64,000 nucleotides of DNA from Solibacillus daqui (lineage in GTDB: Bacteria > Bacillota > Bacilli > Bacillales_A > Planococcaceae), in NCBI RefSeq assembly GCF_028747805.1, contig NZ_CP114887.1:3869001-3933000 (forward strand), in the 5' to 3' direction. Below, piece after piece: positions 58,595 through 64,000 of the stretch (position 1 is the first letter of the stretch; each line of letters opens with the position of its first letter). The translations under genes were made by a program, and so were the position numbers. Below the pieces are notes generated by a model. The model worked only from the letters and a program-made list of their open reading frames with translations, did no database searches and was not told the origin of the DNA.

Positions 58595-59206
58595 TTATTC
58601 AAATAATGCTGTAAAATCATTGAAGCCTCTTTTGATTTTGTACCATAGCCATTCGAACATTTCATCGATTTCTTCGACTTGCCCTGTTACGACAGCAGTA
58701 GATGCCATGTAATTACCATTAATGACTGTAATATTGCCATCTACTTCTCCCTCTACGATAATGTCACCGTTTTTCACGACGATATCACCTTTTACGATCT
58801 CTCCAGCAGGTACAGTTACCGTTTGGCCATCCACCACTAAGTTTGGTTGTTTAGTTACTGAAAACTGCTCGTCATTTGGAAAGCTTCCTAACAACGTTGC
58901 ACTCATAAACAAGCAAAACACAGCTGCTGCCACAAGCACCGGGTGATGACGGAACCATCGTTTTATGCCAACCGCACTTTTTCGTTTCGGTAAACGGCTC
59001 ATTACTTGTTCCTCTAAATTAGGAGGGGCAGTAATATGCGCTGCACTCTTGATAAACGCAACCGTGTCACTTAATTCATGCATATGTTGTTGGCAATTTC
59101 GGCATGTTTGTAGATGTTGCTTTAAGTATTTCTCATGCTCACGACTAATATCACCATCTAAATATTCGTGCATATAATCCACGAATTGTGATGCACACGT
59201 TTTCAT
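58595..59206 (-). CDS. rsiW: Anti-sigma-W factor
   Basis: This 203-residue zinc-finger anti-sigma has the HX3CX2C motif at His31-Cys35-Cys38 (HLQTCRNC), and a membrane helix around 88-108 (VLVAAAVFCLFMSATLLGSF), then an outer part with beta repeats. In B. subtilis RsiW is cleaved by PrsW and RasP to free SigW on envelope stress. It lies 13 nt after sigW. Confidence 0.94.
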   Translation of the reverse strand: MKTCASQFVDYMHEYLDGDISREHEKYLKQHLQTCRNCQQHMHELSDTVAFIKSAAHITAPPNLEEQVMSRLPKRKSAVGIKRWFRHHPVLVAAAVFCLFMSATLLGSFPNDEQFSVTKQPNLVVDGQTVTVPAGEIVKGDIVVKNGDIIVEGEVDGNITVINGNYMASTAVVTGQVEEIDEMFEWLWYKIKRGFNDFTALFE

Positions 59207-59219
59207 GCGTATCGTCCTC

Positions 59220-59783
59220 CTACAAATTGTTTAACTGTTTTCTTAATGCTTCTCGCCCACGATGGATACGGGTTTTTACCGTTCCTAATGGCATATCTAA
59301 AATTTCACTAATCTCCTGCAACGACAACTCTTCAATATATTTCAAAACGATGACCGAACGATATTTATCTGGTAATCGACTAATCTCATACTGAATACGG
59401 TCTTGAAGCTCCATTTGTTCTACTACCTCTTCAGGTAATTGCTCATCGGCGGCAATCTGCGAATACATATCTAATCCCTCTGTACCAGCAACCTCTGCAT
59501 CTAAGTAATAATCGGGCTTCTTTTTACGTATTCGGTCAATACAAAGATTCGTCGCGATTCGATAAATCCACGTCGAAAATTTTCGTTTTTGATCATACGA
59601 ATGAAGATTGATATAGGCACGTATAAATGCCTCTTGTGTGATATCCTCGGCTTCTTGCTTATTGCCAAGCATACGATAGCACACTTGATACAGCTTGTGC
59701 TGGTAGAGGTTAACAATATCGGCATATGCGTTTTGATCACCTTTAAGCACTTGCTTTATTCTTTTATTCACTAACGCATCCAT
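59220..59783 (-). CDS. sigW: ECF sigma factor SigW
   Basis: A 187-residue ECF sigma. Region 2 (MLGNKQEAEDITQEAFIRAY) and region 4 (LQEISEILDMPLGTVKTRIH) are near-identical to Bacillus SigW, the regulator of antimicrobial and membrane-stress defence. The SigW promoter upstream confirms autoregulation. Cognate anti-sigma follows. Confidence 0.96.
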   Translation of the reverse strand: MDALVNKRIKQVLKGDQNAYADIVNLYQHKLYQVCYRMLGNKQEAEDITQEAFIRAYINLHSYDQKRKFSTWIYRIATNLCIDRIRKKKPDYYLDAEVAGTEGLDMYSQIAADEQLPEEVVEQMELQDRIQYEISRLPDKYRSVIVLKYIEELSLQEISEILDMPLGTVKTRIHRGREALRKQLNNL

Positions 59784-59818
59784 CTGTCTTTCCTCTCCAC
59801 CTTTTCAGCTGTTCTATA

Positions 59819-59846
59819 TATACGGTCGGAACTTTTAAAGGTTTCA
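59819..59846 (-). promoter_or_regulatory. SigW autoregulatory promoter
   Basis: On the minus strand TGAAAC (59841-59846), exactly 16 nt, CGTATA (59819-59824), matching TGAAAC-N16-CGTA. It lies about 36 nt before the sigW start. Confidence 0.93.
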
Positions 59847-59928
59847 TTTTTACAAAAATTAAATTTTAAAAGTCGGCTCTTTTATTATAACAAACTTTCG
59901 TTTTTTCCATTATATGTTTTTTTAACAT

Positions 59929-60834
59929 TCATACTAAAGTTTCCCCAAATAACGAACCAATTAGCGCAACCGCAGCATCTGCTGTTTTATTGCGCTCATC
60001 TAAAATCGGATTAACCTCTACAAATTCTGCCGATGTTAGTAATCCGGATTCTTGAATCATTTCCATCGCTAAATGACTTTCACGATACGTAATTCCCCCT
60101 GCAACAGGCGTACCTACCCCTGGCGTATACAGTGGATCTAATGCGTCTAAATCCAATGATAAATGCAGTCCATCTACTTGCTGAGTTTTAAAATATTGAA
60201 GTGTCTCTTCCATAACATGTGTCATGCCTAAACGATCGATTTCATGCATCGTATACACTTTAATTCCACGTTCTTTAATTAGTACACGCTCTCCATCATC
60301 AATCGATCGCCCACCAATAATGATAATATTTTCAGCCTTAATTTTTGCTTCGCTATGCAAAATTGACGTTAAGCGCTCATGCCCTAGCCCAATACTCGTC
60401 GCAAGCGGCATACCATGAATATTACCTGATGGCGTTGTTTCTGGTGTATTTAAATCTGCATGCGCATCAAACCAAATAACTCCTAAGTTTTTATACTTCA
60501 CAGAAAGTCCAGCGAGCGTACCAATTGCAATACTATGATCTCCACCTAATACAAGTGGTGTACGATTATTTTTCACAACAGTATCTACTTTTTCTGCAAG
60601 CGTAGTATTCACTCTTACAACTTCTTCTAAATTTAATAGTCGATGATCTTGTTGCTCCACTTCATCAAAATCAACGACCTGAATATTGCCCTCATCCGCA
60701 ACATCATAACCAAGTGTTTTCAACCTATCCTGTAATCCCGCATAGCGAATCGCACTAGGACCCATATCAACCCCACGTCGTTGCTGACCATAGTCACACG
60801 GCACCCCTATAATTGAAATATTTTTATTCTCCAT
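59929..60834 (-). CDS. rocF: Arginase
   Basis: A 301-residue arginase, which hydrolyses arginine to ornithine and urea. Metal motifs are GGDHSIAIG, WFDAHADLNTP and LSLDLDALDP. The ATG at 60834 has AGGAG 9 nt upstream; the ATG at 60843 lies on it. The gene is upstream of sigW, with the SigW promoter in the 145-nt gap. No other arginine-catabolic gene is present. Confidence 0.95.
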   Translation of the reverse strand: MENKNISIIGVPCDYGQQRRGVDMGPSAIRYAGLQDRLKTLGYDVADEGNIQVVDFDEVEQQDHRLLNLEEVVRVNTTLAEKVDTVVKNNRTPLVLGGDHSIAIGTLAGLSVKYKNLGVIWFDAHADLNTPETTPSGNIHGMPLATSIGLGHERLTSILHSEAKIKAENIIIIGGRSIDDGERVLIKERGIKVYTMHEIDRLGMTHVMEETLQYFKTQQVDGLHLSLDLDALDPLYTPGVGTPVAGGITYRESHLAMEMIQESGLLTSAEFVEVNPILDERNKTADAAVALIGSLFGETLV

Positions 60835-60935
60835 CTTTTGCATCTCCTAACATATCCTTATATTCTAGCTTCACTCTACTTAACTATGCTTAACTTATTA
60901 ATTTCGAGTTTAAATATGTTTTTCCCTTTTAAAAT

Positions 60936-60973
60936 GCAAAAAATCCCTTACTTAAAGTATTAAGTAAAGGATT
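60936..60973 (-). terminator. Terminator of the second tRNA cluster
   Basis: AATCCCTTACTTAA (60942-60955) pairs with TTAAGTAAAGGATT (60960-60973), then T-rich on the minus strand. Confidence 0.85.
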
Positions 60974-61019
60974 GTAATTTTTATATTTAAGTACACTTCT
61001 AGATTTCAAAAAATAAAAG

Positions 61020-61092
61020 TGAGCCATGAAGGACTCGAACCTTCGACCCTCTGATTAAAAGTCAGATGCTCTACCAACTGAGCTAATGGCTC
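61020..61092 (-). tRNA. tRNA-Lys (UUU)
   Basis: It matches the first-cluster tRNA-Lys but without encoded CCA. Confidence 0.94.
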
Positions 61093-61108
61093 ATAAAAAA
61101 TAAAAAAA

Positions 61109-61183
61109 TGGCTGGGGAACCTGGATTCGAACCAGGGCATGACGGAATCAAAATCCGTTGCCTTACCGCTTGGCTATACCCCA
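61109..61183 (-). tRNA. tRNA-Gln (UUG)
   Basis: Encoded CCA. Compared with 12843-12917 the acceptor 3' strand has U67 instead of A67, giving a U6-U67 mismatch. Confidence 0.92.
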
Positions 61184-61196
61184 AACATTTTATAGA

Positions 61197-61280
61197 TGGT
61201 GGAGGGGGACGGATTCGAACCGCCGAACCCTAAGGAGCGGATTTACAGTCCGCCGCGTTTAGCCACTTCGCTACCCCTCC
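61197..61280 (-). tRNA. tRNA-Tyr (GUA)
   Basis: Same as the first-cluster tRNA-Tyr, class II, encoded CCA. Confidence 0.95.
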
Positions 61281-61311
61281 GACATGTTGTAACACACTGT
61301 TTAAAGTTATA

Positions 61312-61387
61312 TGGTGGAGGATGACGGGCTCGAACCGCCGACCCCCTGCTTGTAAGGCAGGTGCTCTCCCAGCTGAGCTAATCCTCC
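61312..61387 (-). tRNA. tRNA-Val (UAC)
   Basis: Acceptor GGAGGAU/AUCCUCC, anticodon UAC, encoded CCA. It is the only Val tRNA in the window. Confidence 0.95.
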
Positions 61388-61430
61388 ATACTAACAAGTG
61401 TTACGTTTTATTTTTTTATGAAGCCTTAAA

Positions 61431-61505
61431 TGGTGACCCGTACGGGATTCGAACCCGTGTTACCGCCGTGAAAGGGCGGTGTCTTAACCACTTGACCAAC
61501 GGGCC
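61431..61505 (-). tRNA. tRNA-Glu (UUC)
   Basis: Same body as 11301-11372, here with encoded CCA. Confidence 0.95.
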
Positions 61506-61644
61506 GGATTTTAGCATGTTTGTTGCTCTCTTTAAGACAAGATTTATAATATCATTATTATTAAAAATACGCAATAGCTTTTTAAGAAATTTTTGAAATA
61601 ATTTTTTTCATTCAACTTTTCAATCTTAAAAAACGCAAAAAAAA

Positions 61645-61720
61645 TGGCTCCGAAGGCAGGACTCGAACCTGCGACCTGCCGGTTAACAGCCGGATGCTCT
61701 ACCAACTGAGCTACTTCGGA
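61645..61720 (-). tRNA. tRNA-Asn (GUU)
   Basis: Same as 11374-11449, encoded CCA. It is the first gene of the second cluster in transcription order. Confidence 0.95.
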
Positions 61721-61894
61721 ACGCTACTATTATGTAATGATGTACAAGTTATCTCTCGTACATTTATTATTATAGCAACGTTTTAAATTTATACAAGCAG
61801 TTTATTAAAATAATTTGAATATTTTACTTTTTATTATTTTTTTTAGAAGAAACGAGAAATTTTCTTCAATTTAAGGTCGCTAAAATCATCACAT

Positions 61895-63178
61895 TTACTT
61901 TATAAACGAGGCGATTTCATCTATTAAACCGGTCGCTAATGGTAACTTGGGATCCGAATAGCTGGCAATATTCTGTTCACGATTTCCTTCTATGTCCTTT
62001 AACACATGATTCATTTTATCAAAATAATGTATGACCGCTTTGCCGTTTGCCGCTTGCAGGTTTTTTGCATCTGCTTCTGTCACTTGTATATCTTTTTTTC
62101 CTTGAAGAATAAGAATCGGCGCTTTAACATTTTTTATTTCCTGCTGTGGATCATATTTCAACCAAGAAATCATATATGGCTGTACAGAAGGTCTAAATAA
62201 TGATTGTAATTCTGCCGGCACGTTCTCTACCTTTTCCCCCGCCTTTAACTTTCGAAGCGCTTTTTCGGATTCCTGCAATAAGTCAGGCGGTAACATCTCC
62301 GTCAGTTGTTCCATTAAAATCTCATCGACTGGTCTACCCGCACCTGCAATCGAGATTAGGGAATCTACTTCATTTTGTTGCGCTGCAATTGTCATAATTA
62401 AAGCACCTTCACTATGGCCAAGTAGATGAATTTCATTAAAACGCTTATCTTTTTCTGCATAGTCAATAATCGCTATTACGTCCTGTACATACATATTAAA
62501 CGTCAAATTCTCTTCCCTTGTAATAAGTGCAGTATTTTCTCCAATTCCGCGCTTATCAAATCGGATTGATGCAATTCCTTGCTCTGCTAAGCTCTCTGCA
62601 ATCATTTTTAAACCGTTGTTTGCTCCCCCGCCGATTGTATTGCCATCTTTATTCGTAGGACCTGAACCCGCGTGGATAATAACAAGCTCCCCAGTAGGTC
62701 GCTCGGGCATTTGCAAAGCTGCTTTAAGTTCTCCGTCTGCAACAGGAATATCTAGTTTTTCATAGGTAACAGCCGCTTCGGTATAAGGTTTTAAGGTAAT
62801 AGGAAACGATTGTCCATTTTGCGTAAACATACCTTCTAGTTGGTCATCCTTCAGCGTTCCGGTAATATTAATTATTGAGCCTGCCAAATTGATTTTAATC
62901 TCGACATCAGAGTCATTATAAACAATCAATTCAAAGGGAAATTCACTTAAACCTTGTGCAGGCACCGAAATATTTCCGCTATTCTTTTCCAAATTTAAAA
63001 TGATTTCAAGTGGCGACTGGGGAATATCAATCATTCCTTGCCATTTACCTATCAATGCTTCATTCATATTTACAACCTCCTGCTTCGTTTGCCCCTCTAT
63101 TGGTAATTTACTTGCATTTTCGCTATTACAGGCTGTTAGCAACAATACAGTAGCTAAACTAAAAGCAATCTTTCGCAT
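61895..63178 (-). CDS. Alpha/beta hydrolase lipoprotein
   Basis: A 427-residue lipoprotein (signal MRKIAFSLATVLLLTAC). Residues about 25-130 form a beta-rich domain with FELIVYNDSDVEIKIN, followed by an alpha/beta hydrolase domain with IHLLGHSEGALIM (Ser nucleophile), the acidic loop GKKDIQVTEAD and His in MNHVLK. It resembles exported serine-aminopeptidase/dienelactone-hydrolase-like esterases. The ATG at 63178 follows GGGAGGG; the frame extends upstream without a ribosome site. Substrate unknown. Confidence 0.87.
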   Translation of the reverse strand: MRKIAFSLATVLLLTACNSENASKLPIEGQTKQEVVNMNEALIGKWQGMIDIPQSPLEIILNLEKNSGNISVPAQGLSEFPFELIVYNDSDVEIKINLAGSIINITGTLKDDQLEGMFTQNGQSFPITLKPYTEAAVTYEKLDIPVADGELKAALQMPERPTGELVIIHAGSGPTNKDGNTIGGGANNGLKMIAESLAEQGIASIRFDKRGIGENTALITREENLTFNMYVQDVIAIIDYAEKDKRFNEIHLLGHSEGALIMTIAAQQNEVDSLISIAGAGRPVDEILMEQLTEMLPPDLLQESEKALRKLKAGEKVENVPAELQSLFRPSVQPYMISWLKYDPQQEIKNVKAPILILQGKKDIQVTEADAKNLQAANGKAVIHYFDKMNHVLKDIEGNREQNIASYSDPKLPLATGLIDEIASFIK

Positions 63179-63383
63179 GGCTTTACCCTCCCGCTTAATT
63201 CTTCTTACATTTACGTGTATAACAGGGAAAAGTTTCAAAATAAAAAGGTTCTACTTTTGAGGCGAGCTGTTCCACTTTTGCATAGAGAGACTGAATTAAC
63301 CGAGGAGTTAGCGCGGTTGCCTGGACGGGGATTAACCTTTCTTTATAAGTTGCCCATATTGCAGTGTATTATTTCTTCAACAA

Positions 63384-63411
63384 AAAAAGCCACCATATAT
63401 GATGACTTTTA
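63384..63411 (-). terminator. Rho-independent terminator
   Basis: AAAAGCCACC (63385-63394) and GATGACTTTT (63401-63410) form a stem with a T run on the minus strand, just after modB. Confidence 0.75.
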
Positions 63412-63414
63412 TTC

Positions 63415-64000
63415 TTATGAATGTTTTGTCCGTACAATCAAGAGCATCATAAAGGAAATAATAACGATGGAAATCACCCACAGCCACGCCATTACCATAT
63501 TACCGGAATCAATTGCTATATAGATCGCTGTAGAAATATTCTGTGTTTCTCCAGGTATATTACCGGCGAACATTAAGGTAGCACCAAATTCGCCTAAAGC
63601 CCGTGCAAAGCTTAATATACTTCCCGAAATAAGCGCCTTAGAAGCTAGGGGAACCGAAATATATAGGAAGACTTTCCATTCATTTGCTCCATCTAACCTT
63701 GCCGCTTCTTCAATGTCAGGATTTACTTCTTGAAATCCTGCCTTTGCGGACTGATACATTAGGGGAAATGCTACAACAATGGAAGCAATGACCGCAGCCC
63801 ACCAAGTAAAAATGATTGGCTGCTTAAAAATCCACTGAATCGCCTGTCCCGCTATGCTATTATTCCCAAAAATAAAGATAAGAAAAAATCCGATAACTGT
63901 AGGAGGAAGAACCATTGGAAGCATTAGAATCGTCTCCAAAATGGCCTTCCCCTTAAAAGACTTTCTAGCAAATAGCCGGCCCGCCAAAGTTCCTAATATA
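63415..64000 (-). CDS. modB: Molybdate ABC transporter permease (partial at window edge)
   Basis: The visible 195 codons form an ABC permease with about five helices. The EAA loop reads EEAARLDGANEWKVFLYISVPLA and VFGNN-like context is followed by FARALGEFGATLMFAGNIPG, the ModB signature. The frame continues upstream (ILGTLAGRLFA), so the start is outside the window. ModB forms the membrane channel of the ModABC molybdate importer. modA and modC are not in view. Confidence 0.9.
   Translation of the reverse strand, partial: ILGTLAGRLFARKSFKGKAILETILMLPMVLPPTVIGFFLIFIFGNNSIAGQAIQWIFKQPIIFTWWAAVIASIVVAFPLMYQSAKAGFQEVNPDIEEAARLDGANEWKVFLYISVPLASKALISGSILSFARALGEFGATLMFAGNIPGETQNISTAIYIAIDSGNMVMAWLWVISIVIISFMMLLIVRTKHS

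Overview
The window is a low-GC Bacillota chromosome segment, most likely from a spore-former-related Bacillales genus of the Planococcaceae type (Solibacillus or Lysinibacillus-like). That placement is my inference. It rests on AT-rich coding, strong AGGAGG ribosome sites with occasional TTG starts, an rrn operon followed by a long tRNA train, the order sigW-rsiW-cdaA-cdaR-glmM-glmS with a glmS ribozyme, a BirA-controlled bioD-bioA-bioY unit, and bacillithiol-type enzymes (FosB, YfiT/DinB). No 16S search could be run.

Layout. 1-11 kb holds small accessory genes: several GNAT acetyltransferases, two Nudix hydrolases in the window, a TPR protein, an ECF sigma/anti-sigma pair whose sigma gene carries a frameshift, a RidA-threonine/serine dehydratase operon, a HAD phosphatase, an XRE regulator, and a broken PQQ-type sugar dehydrogenase. 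11.3-18.5 kb is one minus-strand rRNA operon (tandem promoters, 16S, 23S, 5S, then 20 tRNAs and a terminator). 18.8-25.7 kb has a racemase-like/TmrB-like/Nudix operon, a Yip1 plus HlyD-like pair, a YfiT-like protein and a TolB-like propeller protein. 25.9-34.3 kb has two more ECF sigma/anti-sigma pairs, one with an LCP-like sensor, plus an orphan trpB, a small XRE/membrane-protein module and several decayed genes.

34.4-40 kb is the most unusual part. A chemotaxis receptor, a single-module A-PCP-reductase NRPS and a phosphopantetheinyl transferase lie in series on the minus strand. Together they could make, activate and perhaps sense a small amino-aldehyde-derived product. 40.5-47.5 kb has fosB, an esterase, a partly duplicated acetyltransferase, a VanY/LdcB-type carboxypeptidase lipoprotein and a SigV/RsiV-like pair. 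47.6-52.3 kb has the biotin genes, in which bioB is decayed and followed by an IS3-type transposase remnant, then an amino-acid permease and a truncated LysE gene.

52.6-60.8 kb is a conserved envelope block: glmS with its ribozyme, glmM, cdaR, cdaA, rsiW, sigW with a consensus autoregulatory promoter, and rocF. It links cell-wall precursor synthesis, c-di-AMP and the SigW stress response. 61.0-61.7 kb is a second tRNA cluster of six genes. The window ends in a lipoprotein alpha/beta hydrolase and a partial modB. A recurring theme is five ECF sigma modules and at least nine decayed or truncated genes, which suggests a chromosome region rich in envelope sensing and in gene turnover.
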